From the NCBI GenBank assembly GCA_027729635.1, contig JAQCEM010000009.1, forward strand, positions 1-64,000: a stretch of DNA of 64,000 nt. Direction: 5' to 3'. The DNA comes from Casp-actino8 sp001510335. GTDB lineage: Bacteria > Actinomycetota > Acidimicrobiia > Acidimicrobiales > Ilumatobacteraceae. The notes below the pieces were generated by a model that saw nothing but the letters and a program-made list of their open reading frames with translations, did not search any database and had not been told where the DNA came from. Below, in pieces: positions 51,977-60,750 of this stretch. The number at the start of each line of letters is the position of its first letter. Position 1 is the stretch's first letter. Made by a program: the position numbers and the translations under genes.

Positions 51977-53143
51977 ATGGCATCACGGACACCATTACCG
52001 GTGACTGGCGCATGGCGTGTTGGCGACCCCGTAGGTCATCGTCAGTTCTTTACTTACCCCGACGACCGTCGTCTTGCACTTGATAACGGCACGGTGATGT
52101 CAGGAATTGTGTCGGCGTATGAAACCTGGGGTCAGTTGAATTCGGACGCCTCGAATGCGATTTTGTTGTGCCATGCTTGGACCGGAGATAGCCATGCGGC
52201 TGGTCGGGCCGAAGACGGTCACCTAGCCCCAGGTTGGTGGGAGAGCGCTGTTGGTCCCGGACTAGCGATTGACACCAACCAGTGGTTCGTAGTGTGCGCC
52301 AACGTTCTGGGTGGATGTCAAGGTTCAACGGGTCCTGCCTCGGCACACCCCGATGATGGTCAACCATTTGGTTCTCGTTTCCCAGTGATCACGATTCGCG
52401 ACATGGTGCGCGTGCAGGCTCGTTTGGCTGATCACCTAGGTGTTGGGGTGTGGCACTCGGTGATCGGTGGATCCATGGGTGGAATGCAAGTTCTTGAATG
52501 GGCGGTGACGTTTCCCGAACGGGTGCGCTCGGTCGTGCCAATTGCGACGTGTGCGCAAGCGTCAGCGCAGCAGATTGCGTGGGGCTCCATTGGGCGTCGC
52601 GCGATCATCAACGATCCCAAATGGCGCGGTGGTGATTACTACGAAGCCGCACCCGGCGATGGTCCTCATGAAGGCTTGTCAACAGCACGCATGGTTGCAC
52701 AAGTGACATTTAGAAGTGACAACGTTTTCACCGATCGCTTTGGTCGTGCGATGACGGGTGGTAGTTCGTCGTCAAAATCACTCGACGGAAAATTTGAGGT
52801 CGAGCGTTATCTCGAATACCACGGTGACAAATTGGTCAGCCGGTTTGACGCAAATAGCTACATGACAATCGGTAAAGCCATGGATCTCCATGACATCGCG
52901 CGTGGGCGAAATACTCTTGAGTCAGCGGTTGCTCGCATTAACTCTCCGGTACTGACGATGGGCATTTGGAGCGACTTCTTGTACCCGGAGTATCAGCAGA
53001 TACAGATTCGTGACATGGTTGCGGCCAATGGAATACGTGCCGAATACATCGAAGTGGATTCGCCGCATGGTCACGATGCCTTTCTGATTGAACTTGATCA
53101 AGTTGGACCGGCGATTCGTCATTTCATTGAATCAATCGACTAA
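51977..53143 (+). CDS. metX: Homoserine O-acetyltransferase
   Basis: A 388-residue alpha/beta hydrolase-fold acyltransferase of methionine biosynthesis. The nucleophile Ser166 is in the elbow GGSMGGMQ; the Asp (WSDFLYP) and His (SPHGHDAFL) complete the triad. NVLGGCQGSTGP is the oxyanion and substrate region typical of MetX. It acts in the cytoplasm on L-homoserine and acyl-CoA (acetyl or succinyl cannot be told apart here). Regulation by the upstream SAM riboswitch supports the call. Confidence 0.93.
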   Translation: MASRTPLPVTGAWRVGDPVGHRQFFTYPDDRRLALDNGTVMSGIVSAYETWGQLNSDASNAILLCHAWTGDSHAAGRAEDGHLAPGWWESAVGPGLAIDTNQWFVVCANVLGGCQGSTGPASAHPDDGQPFGSRFPVITIRDMVRVQARLADHLGVGVWHSVIGGSMGGMQVLEWAVTFPERVRSVVPIATCAQASAQQIAWGSIGRRAIINDPKWRGGDYYEAAPGDGPHEGLSTARMVAQVTFRSDNVFTDRFGRAMTGGSSSSKSLDGKFEVERYLEYHGDKLVSRFDANSYMTIGKAMDLHDIARGRNTLESAVARINSPVLTMGIWSDFLYPEYQQIQIRDMVAANGIRAEYIEVDSPHGHDAFLIELDQVGPAIRHFIESID

Positions 53144-53577
53144 CGATTTCGTTCAAGCAAATCTTCAAGGGTTGCAATGCCACGGCTGTCATTTGGTATT
53201 CGTAGGAAGACTTCTTTCTCGCCACGAAGGATATAAATTTCTCTATTCTTCGGGGGAGAGGGACTCTTGCCGACCACTCGGTATTCGCCGCGTAATCCAA
53301 CTGCCCGCATTCCACGTGTTCGCAAAATGATATCATCGTCATCGATAAAGACTCGGACCTCACTCCATGAGGTCAGTGAGCTTTGGGGTTCGGGCATACG
53401 TTGAGCCTGAGCAATCATTCGGCGGCCATCCTTACTGCACCAATGCGGCTCAATTCGAAACGCAAGCCACGCAAGTAAGCCAAAGACCGCCAATGCCACA
53501 ACACCTAGAAAGAACGACACATGAGCAGTCTGACACGCACCGTCGTAGATAACACATGATGTACTGAAATCCGTCAA
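53140..53577 (-). CDS. Hypothetical single-pass membrane protein
   Basis: A 145-residue protein with a hydrophobic segment at about 22-42 (FFLGVVALAVFGLLAWLAF) and a C-terminal beta-rich domain (VRVFIDDDDIILRTRGMRAVGLRGEYRVV) that looks like a small PH-like or DUF-type fold. No family is recognised with confidence. The track start is TTG at 53577; GTG at 53520 (126 residues) is an alternative. The stop overlaps the metX stop on the other strand by four bases. It is divergent from fpg. Confidence 0.6.
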   Translation of the reverse strand: MTDFSTSCVIYDGACQTAHVSFFLGVVALAVFGLLAWLAFRIEPHWCSKDGRRMIAQAQRMPEPQSSLTSWSEVRVFIDDDDIILRTRGMRAVGLRGEYRVVGKSPSPPKNREIYILRGEKEVFLRIPNDSRGIATLEDLLERNR

Positions 53578-53586
53578 ACTAAGAAT

Positions 53587-54351
53587 GTGCCTGAAATTCT
53601 GGAAGTTGAGATGTACCGTCAGGCCGCTCTGCCTATCGTGGGTCGTCGGGTTCGGTCGTTCCAGACCGATGACACGATCGTTGTTAAGGAAGCGCTACCG
53701 ATTCAGACTTTGGTTGGTTCTCGGGTGCGGGAAGTTGCACGTCACGGGAAACTGTTAACGATTCATTTTGAGAACGGGTCGATTGATCTTCATTTCGGAA
53801 TGGCCGGTCGAATCATCGTTGACGGACGATCACCGATTGACGAGTTGGTGTATGGGGCGTCATCTAATGATCGTTGGATTCGCTTTGGAATTGAATTTGA
53901 TCAAGGATTCTTAGCAATTACTGATCCCCGAAGATTTTCGCGAGTGGCAGCCAGTCGAGTGCACGATGACCTCGGTCCAGATGCGTTCAATCCTGATCTG
54001 TGTGATGTCGTGCGTAGGCATCTTCCAAAGCGCGGCAATATCAAGGGAGTGCTGCTGAATCAGGGTGTGGTCGCGGGATTGGGCAACATGCTGGTCGACG
54101 AGGTTTTGAGTCGAAGCCGGGTTGACCCTCGACGAGATATTGCGACCATGAAGCCGCAGTTGATTAAAAAGGTGTTCGTGACGGTTGTTTCAGTTCTTCC
54201 TGAATTACTTGAACGGGGAGGAAGTCACATGGGTGATCTGGCGGCCGAACTGCGAAAGCCGGGGTCTGGTTGTCCCTACGATGGACACGAGTTGGCTCGG
54301 GCCACGGTGGCGGGTCGGACCACATACTGGTGTCCTCGCCATCAGAAGTGA
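53587..54351 (+). CDS. mutM: Formamidopyrimidine-DNA glycosylase (Fpg/Nei family)
   Basis: A 254-residue base-excision glycosylase that removes oxidised purines such as 8-oxoguanine. The mature N-terminus is Pro-Glu (GTG start, PEILEVE), giving the catalytic imine-forming Pro and Glu. Lys55 is in HGKLLTIHF. The H2TH region LNQGVVAGLGNMLVDEVL and GRR-type loops are present. The C-terminal zinc finger is atypical: Cys229, Asp232/His234, Cys249 and His252 rather than C-x2-C...C-x2-C. It could be Fpg or an Nei-like relative. It is divergent from the hypothetical membrane protein. Confidence 0.87.
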   Translation: MPEILEVEMYRQAALPIVGRRVRSFQTDDTIVVKEALPIQTLVGSRVREVARHGKLLTIHFENGSIDLHFGMAGRIIVDGRSPIDELVYGASSNDRWIRFGIEFDQGFLAITDPRRFSRVAASRVHDDLGPDAFNPDLCDVVRRHLPKRGNIKGVLLNQGVVAGLGNMLVDEVLSRSRVDPRRDIATMKPQLIKKVFVTVVSVLPELLERGGSHMGDLAAELRKPGSGCPYDGHELARATVAGRTTYWCPRHQK

Positions 54352-54369
54352 GATCTTGCTGTAGATGCC

Positions 54370-55050
54370 GTGGGTTCGGGTACCTTTTCAGACAGACTGA
54401 CAGAGATGATTCTCGTTCGTCTTGCCTCAACAATGGGAGTAGATACCACCTCAGTGTCCGACGCTGGCAGCACGCGAGTGGTCTGGATAGTGACGCTTTT
54501 ATTGATTGCAATCGGAATTGGTTTAGGCGTGCTGAACGTGTGGTTCTGGCGCAAGACCAAGCCAGATCCCGAAGCCCTCGGTCCGCTCGTTGAAATGAGT
54601 TCACGCAAGTTTGCTGCGCTCGATCTGATTGAACAGCGCCATCGCTTAGATCAACTTCGTCCTTCGCTGATGTCGTCGCCATCAGTAGAGCCGTTGCCAG
54701 TGATGCAGGCGCCGATCATTCTTGACGAAGAACCTCAGGAGATTGACGACGAAGTCATTGAAGATCTAGTGATTGATGAAGAAGTTGATCAAGTCGTCAG
54801 CCGTATTGAAGACCCGTTGTTGTCAACATCAGTGAATGACATCGATTGGGACGATGATGAGTGGCCTGATGTAGATGATTGGTCGTCACCAGTTGATCGT
54901 CTGAAAAAAGACGAGCCTGTCTTGATGCATGAATTGTTTGACCAAGATCAAGATTCAGATCAAAAGATAGACGATGAGGTCGTTGCCGAGGATCCGAAGG
55001 AGCGACCCGCAAAGGGTCCGGTGTCCATTGACCCATTGCTTGGTTTTTAA
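54370..55050 (+). CDS. Hypothetical membrane protein with acidic C-terminal tail
   Basis: A 226-residue protein with a single hydrophobic segment at about 37-58 (VVWIVTLLLIAIGIGLGVLNVWFW) followed by a long, strongly acidic cytoplasmic region rich in Asp and Glu, including EEPQEIDDEVIEDLVIDEE. The start may be GTG at 54370 or one of two later ATGs (54406, 54433). No domain is recognised. It lies between fpg and a short hypothetical on the same strand. The acidic tail could bind metals or a basic partner, but this is speculation. Confidence 0.6.
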   Translation: MGSGTFSDRLTEMILVRLASTMGVDTTSVSDAGSTRVVWIVTLLLIAIGIGLGVLNVWFWRKTKPDPEALGPLVEMSSRKFAALDLIEQRHRLDQLRPSLMSSPSVEPLPVMQAPIILDEEPQEIDDEVIEDLVIDEEVDQVVSRIEDPLLSTSVNDIDWDDDEWPDVDDWSSPVDRLKKDEPVLMHELFDQDQDSDQKIDDEVVAEDPKERPAKGPVSIDPLLGF

Positions 55051-55096
55051 CCAGCCATGTTCACTCTTGGCTGACCTCTGAGACTAAATTTAAGTT

Positions 55097-55324
55097 ATGG
55101 CTGAACTTGACCTTGACGCAATGATTGAACGTTTTAAAGGGCGAGCTGCTGCTGTGAAGCAACGTCCTCTACCTCCAGTCGCTGGTGAGGAACGTCAGCG
55201 TTTCATCGAGCAAGCCAATCACGACTTCCAGGATTTTGCTTTAATCGCTGGTTCAACGCCCAGCCTTGTTGACGGTATTTTGACTTTTACGGTTGATCTC
55301 CGCCCGGCCAGCCCGAACTCGTGA
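55097..55324 (+). CDS. Small hypothetical protein
   Basis: A 75-residue soluble protein beginning MAELDLDAMIERFKGRAAAV and ending in a beta-type LTFTVDLRPASP. It has no recognised domain. The reading frame, ATG start and the overlap of its stop with the GTG of the following EamA frame (TCGTGA) suggest that it is translated and coupled to that gene. Confidence 0.55.
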   Translation: MAELDLDAMIERFKGRAAAVKQRPLPPVAGEERQRFIEQANHDFQDFALIAGSTPSLVDGILTFTVDLRPASPNS

Positions 55325-56228
55325 GTTCGCCTCGCGGCGCCGACAATCGTGCCGAGATCGCGGTTCCCGCTGTTCTTCTAGCGGTTTTGGCTTGGGGTAT
55401 CGGCCCGCTGATGGTTCGCGACATGAGCGTAGGCGGATATACCACTGCAATGTTCCGTATGTGGTTGGGTGCACCGGCCATGTATCTCGCGAGTCGTTGG
55501 TGGGGTAATGGGGTCACTTGGAAATCATTGAAGGCATGTGTCGTGCCAGGCTGTTTTTTCGGCGCATCAATGGTGCTGGATTCATGGCAGTACGCGCGAC
55601 ATCAATTGCTAATGCAACTTTGATCGGAGCATTAACGCCAGCATTGATATTGCTCGGGGTGAACCGTCTTGTCGGAGAACGCAGTGATCTTAAGCGTTTG
55701 CCATTCGCCTTCATTGCCTTTGCTGGTTTGGCGATGGTGATCCTTGCTGGATCAAATACCGATGGAGCCTCCCTGCGCGGTGATTTTTTAGCGGCGGTCA
55801 ACGTCACCAGTTTCACGGCGTACTTCATGATTCTGAAGCGGCGTCGTAACGAAGGGATCGATGGCTGGTCGTTTTTGGCTGGGGTATTTATCGTGGGTGC
55901 AATCTTGGTCACGCCGGTATGTCTCTTCATGGGAGATGACACGTGGAAGGTAAATGGACGAGATTGGATCCTTCTGTTAGCCATGGTGGTCGGGCCGGGT
56001 TGGGTTGGTCACGGACTCATTTCGTGGGCGAGTCGGCACTTGCCAGTGACGACGACACCGCTGTTAACCCTTGGAAGCCCAGTGGTGTCAGTTTTGGGTG
56101 CTTGGCTCATCTACGACCAGCAGTTAGGCCTGGTGCAAGTCTTTGGAGCGCTATTGGTCATTGCTGGGCTGGCGGGCACGGTGTGGGATCGGCGCAGTTC
56201 TGTGCCGACTCCTGAACCAGTTTCGTGA
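55321..56228 (+). pseudogene. EamA (DMT) family transporter, frameshifted
   Basis: Two overlapping frames together match one 10-helix drug/metabolite exporter of about 300 residues. The first (from GTG 55321) reads VLLAVLAWGIGPLMVRDM...CFFGASMVL, then diverges at about 55579. The second frame continues with FMAVRATSIANATLIGALTPALILL and carries the remaining helices to 56228. The junction (ATG GTG CTG GA TTC ATG GCA) is explained by one missing base near 55579-55580. This could be a true inactivating deletion or a sequencing error. The six-T run at 55554-55559 lies upstream of the divergence, so it is not the site. Confidence 0.75.
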
Positions 56229-56232
56229 CGGG

Positions 56233-56260
56233 TTGTTGGTGGCCAAACGGCAGGTAAACT
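56233..56260 (+). promoter_or_regulatory. Possible promoter of tRNA-Gly
   Basis: TTGTTG (56233-56238) and TAAACT (56255-56260) are 16 bases apart and lie about 12 bases upstream of the tRNA gene's first base. Both boxes are close to the consensus -35 and -10 hexamers. Confidence 0.45.
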
Positions 56261-56271
56261 TCACGCACCGT

Positions 56272-56347
56272 GCGGATGTGGCTCAGTTGGTAGAGCATCA
56301 CCTTGCCAAGGTGAGGGTCGCGAGTTCGAATCTCGTCATCCGCTCCA
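56272..56347 (+). tRNA. tRNA-Gly (anticodon GCC)
   Basis: A full cloverleaf: acceptor GCGGATG/CATCCGC, D arm with GCTCAGTTGGTAGAGC, anticodon arm TCACC-TTGCCAA-GGTGA with GCC in the loop, and T arm GCGAG-TTCGAAT-CTCGT. The discriminator T is followed by an encoded CCA at 56345-56347. It reads GGC and GGT glycine codons. Confidence 0.96.
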
Positions 56348-56351
56348 GTTC

Positions 56352-56384
56352 AAAAGGCCCTGAGACTCAGTCTCGGGGCCTTTT
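56352..56384. terminator. Bidirectional intrinsic terminator
   Basis: AAAAGGCCC-TGAGA-CTCAG-TCTCG-GGGCCTTTT forms a strong GC-rich stem flanked by A and T runs, so it can end the tRNA transcript on the plus strand and the DUF6941-like gene on the minus strand, whose stop lies nine bases away. Confidence 0.85.
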
Positions 56385-56393
56385 ACTTACTCG

Positions 56394-56819
56394 TTATGAG
56401 GATGGATGTGGCGCTCGTACGAAGAATCCCCGGTTCCAGTCTTGGCGATGCTCGCCATCAACCGATATGCGCCATTCATAACTGCGTCCTGGGGCGAGAG
56501 CGATCGGTGGAATCTGAACTGCCAGGTTCTGGTCAATGTCGCTTCCTGGTCGTAATCCGTCAGGTCGGCCGACGCTAAAGCCGATATCAAGCGACAGCGG
56601 AGATTGGTTGACGAGCACTGGTCGGCCATCTTCGTCGACGAGTTCAGCGTGGATTGCGATTTGTTGGTTGGCCATATCCCACGGGACTTTGACGATGAAC
56701 GCCAAGGCGCTCGCAAAGGGTCCAGATCCGACTTGGCTCCAGCCAGCGCCCGCCATCATGACTTTGCCATCGTGCGTGACCGCATAATCAGCGAGGACTA
56801 CTTGCATGTGAACCGTCAT
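56394..56819 (-). CDS. DUF6941-like hypothetical protein
   Basis: A 141-residue protein beginning MTVHMQVVLADYAVTHDGKVMMAGAGWSQ, the pattern of the actinobacterial DUF6941 group, with later strands IAIHAELVDEDGRPV, and YEWRISVDG near the end. Function of the family is unknown. The ATG at 56819 has a CGGAGA ribosome site; the frame open to 57068 runs into the trmB region and was not used. It is divergent from trmB. Confidence 0.7.
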   Translation of the reverse strand: MTVHMQVVLADYAVTHDGKVMMAGAGWSQVGSGPFASALAFIVKVPWDMANQQIAIHAELVDEDGRPVLVNQSPLSLDIGFSVGRPDGLRPGSDIDQNLAVQIPPIALAPGRSYEWRISVDGEHRQDWNRGFFVRAPHPSS

Positions 56820-56904
56820 AACAATCTCCGACAACAACTTAATCTGGGCATGTCTGCTTACTGGCACTGTCAAGTTGAGGCTAATCGCCGTTACCGTCTG
56901 CGCC

Positions 56905-57591
56905 GTGTTACGTGGAGACTCAGAGAACCGACTGGTTCGGACCTTTCGTCCACGTCGGCGCAAACTTGGTCCAGAGCTATCGAAGGTATACGAACGACTC
57001 ATGGACGAGTGGAGCATTGCCGAACATGGGCCGACGCTCGATCTGATTGAAGTATTCGGCAACGACAACCAAGTGTGTCTAGAAATTGGCTGTGGACGGG
57101 GAGACTTGGCGGCTTCGTTTGGACCGAGTCATCAAGACACCAATTTGATCGCGATTGATATTCACACTCGAGGAATCGCCAATATCTTGCAAGGAATTGA
57201 AAATCATTCGCTCTCAAATACGCGCGTCGTTGAAGGTGATGTTTTGGTTTTGTTGAAGCGATTCGCTGATGCTTCGCTATCTGACGTCTGGGTTTTCTTT
57301 CCCGACCCGTGGCCCAAGCCTCGCGAACAACGTCGTCGCTTGTTGCGACCTGATGTGGTTCAAGAATTGGCGCGAGTTCTCAAAGTTGGTGGAGTCTTAC
57401 GACTGGCTACAGATATTGAGGATTATTGGCGTAAGTCGATCACTGTCGTAGCGGAGAACGAGTCGTTTGACATCCCAGAATTTTCGCGACCCGATTGGCG
57501 TATTGAAACGGTCTTTGAGCGGCGAGGAATCAGCGAAGGTCGTCAACCAGTTGATATCTGTTGGGTTCGCAAGGGTGATCAACCAACGTGA
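56905..57591 (+). CDS. trmB: tRNA (guanine-46-N7)-methyltransferase
   Basis: A 228-residue SAM-dependent class I methyltransferase. Motif I is EIGCGRGDLAASF, then AIDIHTRGI (motif II), and the TrmB signature FPDPWPKPREQRRRLL is complete. It methylates G46 of many tRNAs. The GTG at 56905 fits the usual N-terminus (RTFRPRRRKLGP soon after); a TTG at 56875 is an alternative. It is convergent with a phosphotransferase, two bases apart. Confidence 0.9.
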   Translation: MLRGDSENRLVRTFRPRRRKLGPELSKVYERLMDEWSIAEHGPTLDLIEVFGNDNQVCLEIGCGRGDLAASFGPSHQDTNLIAIDIHTRGIANILQGIENHSLSNTRVVEGDVLVLLKRFADASLSDVWVFFPDPWPKPREQRRRLLRPDVVQELARVLKVGGVLRLATDIEDYWRKSITVVAENESFDIPEFSRPDWRIETVFERRGISEGRQPVDICWVRKGDQPT

Positions 57592-57593
57592 TC

Positions 57594-58643
57594 TCAAATT
57601 CCGAGGCGAATACCGGCATCGAGATCATCGGCGGCTGAGAAGGCTCGGCGAACGAGCGAGTCCATGAGCGCAGCACCGCGTTCATTGGCGGTGTCAAGCG
57701 ACAGGATGCTGGCAGCGAATGACGTGCAATAGAACAGCACTCCCTCGGCATAACCCTGCATGATGGTTTCGTAGTCGGCCCATTGATCGGGCACGCCATT
57801 AGAGCGCATCTTGTCGCAGTAGCGGTGAATGAGTTCTTCTTGCATTGATCGTCGCATGTCTGTTGGGAGATTCGTTCCCAAGAAGTACACGAGATCAGAG
57901 GTGCTTGGCGAACGCATCGACAACTGCCAGTCAATAAGAGTCATCGTGCCATCATCATGAAAGAACATGTTGTCAAGGCGAAAGTCTCCGTGAGTGAGTG
58001 TGCACGGCCAATCGAAATACTTTTGCATCCATGTTTCGATCATCGGCGCAAATGTTTCGCACCATTTCAAAACTCGAGGGGGCAGCGAATCTTGATAGCG
58101 CTCAAGAAACATCGGCCAACCAATTGGGAAGAGGGTTCCGACCGTTGCGGTCATCGGGTCACTGAGGCTGGGCATCCAATCGAGTGAGGCCAACTCTGGT
58201 TTGTTGAACCAAGCACTATGCAGCGTTGCAGCAACATCAATCGCCGTACGCGCCTGGTCGGGAGTTGGCCCGGCGACTTGATCACCTGAATGCGCTGGAC
58301 TCAAGTCTTCAAGCACGAGTGCATATGGTTCAACTGAACTGTGCAGGCAACGTGCCAGTTTGATTCCCTTTATTTGAGAAGCGACTTCCGTGTAGAACCG
58401 ATGCTCACGATTCCAAACGCCCATCATTTCGCCCATCACTTGACCACCGGGGTCGGATGTCGGGAATTTGACGATGACGCTCGCTGGAACGTTCTCACCA
58501 ACAAGTGAGACGCGGGCAAGTTGGCCCATGAATCCTTCGCCGGCCCCGATGACTTGCAGGCTGAAACTGGTGACTTGTTTTTTGAGAACCTCGCTCAGCC
58601 ACTCAGCGGAAATGTCAGATAAGACTGTCGGTGTGCCCCCCAT
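57594..58643 (-). CDS. Phosphotransferase family protein (APH/ecdysteroid-kinase-like)
   Basis: A 349-residue kinase-fold protein, third of its kind here: Lys59 (IVKFP), Glu80 (WNRE), catalytic loop H218-x-D220-x4-N225 and Asp238 (LIDWQ). All catalytic residues are in place. It phosphorylates an unknown hydroxylated compound. Unlike the other two it has no SnoaL or Rieske neighbour. It is divergent from a flavin-dependent dehydrogenase gene. Confidence 0.85.
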   Translation of the reverse strand: MGGTPTVLSDISAEWLSEVLKKQVTSFSLQVIGAGEGFMGQLARVSLVGENVPASVIVKFPTSDPGGQVMGEMMGVWNREHRFYTEVASQIKGIKLARCLHSSVEPYALVLEDLSPAHSGDQVAGPTPDQARTAIDVAATLHSAWFNKPELASLDWMPSLSDPMTATVGTLFPIGWPMFLERYQDSLPPRVLKWCETFAPMIETWMQKYFDWPCTLTHGDFRLDNMFFHDDGTMTLIDWQLSMRSPSTSDLVYFLGTNLPTDMRRSMQEELIHRYCDKMRSNGVPDQWADYETIMQGYAEGVLFYCTSFAASILSLDTANERGAALMDSLVRRAFSAADDLDAGIRLGI

Positions 58644-58719
58644 GGCGTCACCTCCCCAAACGTGAGCATAGGTTGTGCAAGTTCGTTTGGGAAGAGGTAA
58701 TTCGGGGTACCTTGATCAG

Positions 58720-60075
58720 GTGAATCTGAGTCCTGAATTTGTCGAAGCGCTGCGAATAATCGTCGGTGGTAACAATGTCTTGACTGAGGATCTCGCAAGC
58801 TACGGCACTGATTGGACAGGTCGGTTCATTGGAAGTCCATCTCTTGTGGTGCGCCCTGGGTCAACGAGTGAAGTGAGTCAAGTCATGCATTTGTGCTCCA
58901 AGCACAACATCGCAGTCGTACCACAAGGTGGCAATACCGGATTGGTGGGTGGAACCTTGGCGTCCGAAGGCCAGGTGATTGTCTCGACCCGGCGGCTCAA
59001 TTCGCTCGGGCCTGTCGAGACGGCTAGCCAGCAGATTTCGGTCGGAGCTGGAGCAACTGTTGAACAGGTGCATGAAGCAGCCGACAGTCATGGATTGCGT
59101 TATGCCGTTGATTTTGGCGCTCGAGGATCAGCAACGATTGGTGGAACGATTGCAACTAATGCTGGGGGTATCAATGTTCTGCGATTCGGTTCGACACGAC
59201 ACCAAGTCGTTGGGATCGAAGCAGTTCTGCCTAATGGTGAAGTGATCGAACATATGGCTGGATTGATGAAAGACAACACCGGCTATGACATCGCATCTCT
59301 CTTGTGTGGTAGCGAAGGAACTCTCGGAATTGTCACGGCAGCTCGCTTGCGTTTGCTGCCGCTGCACACATCTCGGACCACGGTTCTGTTGGGATGCAAC
59401 TCAACTGACGAGGTTGTTCATGTTGTCCAAGGAGTTCGGCAACAGTTTGATTCTCTTGATGCCGCCGAATTGTTCTATGCAGACGGAGCGAACCTTGTCG
59501 CCGAAGCGTTCAATGTGGTGATTCCTTTTGTTGCTCCGGTGTATTTACTCTTAGAATTCTCAGCCGATGTTGATCTCGCCTCGGACATTGAAAGGCACCT
59601 TGCTCAGTCAAACTTTGCTGGTTTGAGTGCCGTTGCTCAAGATGAACTAGGCCGAACCAGACTGTGGCGTCTGCGCGAAGAACACACTGCGGCGATTTCG
59701 ACGCACGGCGTGCCCCATAAGTTTGATGTCACGGTTGCGGTGTCTGATTTGCCGGAGTTCATTGAAAAGACTCGTCAACGGATCTCTGAGACAAACACAG
59801 ATTGGACGGTATTTATCTTCGGCCATGCGGCTGATGGAAATATGCACGTCAATGTATTGGGCCCATCGGCGACCGATGAACTCCTTGATGAAGTTGTTCT
59901 TCAAGTTGTTGCAGAGTTCAAGGGCAGCATTAGCGCCGAGCATGGCATCGGCAGTGCGAAGAAGAAGTGGTTGTCACTGAGTCGCTCGCAAAATGAGATT
60001 GCGCTGATGAAGGCCATTAAGGGTGCGATAGATCCGCAGGGAATGATGAATCCAAATACGTTGTTCGCGAATTGA
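58720..60075 (+). CDS. FAD-binding oxidase (glycolate oxidase GlcD / D-2-hydroxyacid dehydrogenase type)
   Basis: A 451-residue flavoprotein of the VAO/PCMH fold. The FAD-binding segment reads VVPQGGNTGLVGGTL and continues ATIGGTIATNAGGINVLRFGSTRHQV; the C-terminal FAD-oxidase domain has FGHAADGNMHVNVLG with the metal-binding His pair and ends SAEHGIGSAKKKWL. Such enzymes oxidise D-2-hydroxy acids (D-lactate, glycolate, 2-hydroxyglutarate) to keto acids. The GTG at 58720 is chosen as nearest to the family N-terminus; a GTG at 58675 is an alternative. Confidence 0.9.
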   Translation: MNLSPEFVEALRIIVGGNNVLTEDLASYGTDWTGRFIGSPSLVVRPGSTSEVSQVMHLCSKHNIAVVPQGGNTGLVGGTLASEGQVIVSTRRLNSLGPVETASQQISVGAGATVEQVHEAADSHGLRYAVDFGARGSATIGGTIATNAGGINVLRFGSTRHQVVGIEAVLPNGEVIEHMAGLMKDNTGYDIASLLCGSEGTLGIVTAARLRLLPLHTSRTTVLLGCNSTDEVVHVVQGVRQQFDSLDAAELFYADGANLVAEAFNVVIPFVAPVYLLLEFSADVDLASDIERHLAQSNFAGLSAVAQDELGRTRLWRLREEHTAAISTHGVPHKFDVTVAVSDLPEFIEKTRQRISETNTDWTVFIFGHAADGNMHVNVLGPSATDELLDEVVLQVVAEFKGSISAEHGIGSAKKKWLSLSRSQNEIALMKAIKGAIDPQGMMNPNTLFAN

Positions 60076-60080
60076 ACGAA

Positions 60081-60650
60081 TTACGACGTCATGCCACCAA
60101 GGCCAACTAGACCGCGGGCCAATTCAATTTCGCCCATATGCCGTAAGCCATGTTGGTAGAGCCAACACTCAACTCCGTCTAACACGGTGACGCCGTGCTC
60201 GCCGGCTACTCGAGCGCTGAAGGTTGTGGCAATCTGTGGAGGAAATGGGCGGGGTATGACGACACGCTCGAGTTCGGCCGGGTCAAGTTGTTCGAGCCAA
60301 GCCGATGTTCGGGCATACACCGCACGCATGTATTCGGCGAATGCGTCGAGGTCGCCGATTCGTTGATGGACCATTTCGTCAACGGTGCGATGCTTGCCAT
60401 GATCGTTGATCGTCAGACCCACCCGTGTTTGCCACTCGTCATTCCAAAGGGGTGGTTGACCCGAGAGCAACATGAAGGACGCATCATGCACATTGGCGTA
60501 ATGGAAGAGACAAAAAGCGATGGGAACCACGCCTTCGCGCTCGAAGTGATTGACGTGTTCGAGATCCATTGAATTGATGGCATCGTCATACAGGCTGAAG
60601 AGGGCCTTCATCCGGCGCTGTAGCGAGTCAAGAATGAGCTGGTTTGACAT
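60081..60650 (-). CDS. DinB-like metalloprotein
   Basis: A 189-residue four-helix protein of the DinB superfamily. Likely metal ligands are His in the FHYANVHDASF segment and the His pair of YQHGLRHMGEIELARGLVGLGG near the C-terminus, the usual HxxxH of this fold. Members are thiol-dependent transferases or are uncharacterised. It is convergent with the flavoprotein dehydrogenase gene, five bases from its stop. Confidence 0.75.
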   Translation of the reverse strand: MSNQLILDSLQRRMKALFSLYDDAINSMDLEHVNHFEREGVVPIAFCLFHYANVHDASFMLLSGQPPLWNDEWQTRVGLTINDHGKHRTVDEMVHQRIGDLDAFAEYMRAVYARTSAWLEQLDPAELERVVIPRPFPPQIATTFSARVAGEHGVTVLDGVECWLYQHGLRHMGEIELARGLVGLGGMTS

Positions 60651-60750
60651 TGATCCTCCGAGGTACGAACTGCTACCACCGTATCACCCAAAATTATGTT
60701 GTGTCATTTTCAATGCCACTTGATCATTGTGGAGTTGCTATGTTGGCAAT

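Noticed and set aside
55554..55560. Six-T run as site of programmed frameshift in the EamA gene
   Set aside because: Frame 1 still encodes family-like residues (FFGASMVL) after this run, so the shift must be about 20 bases later.
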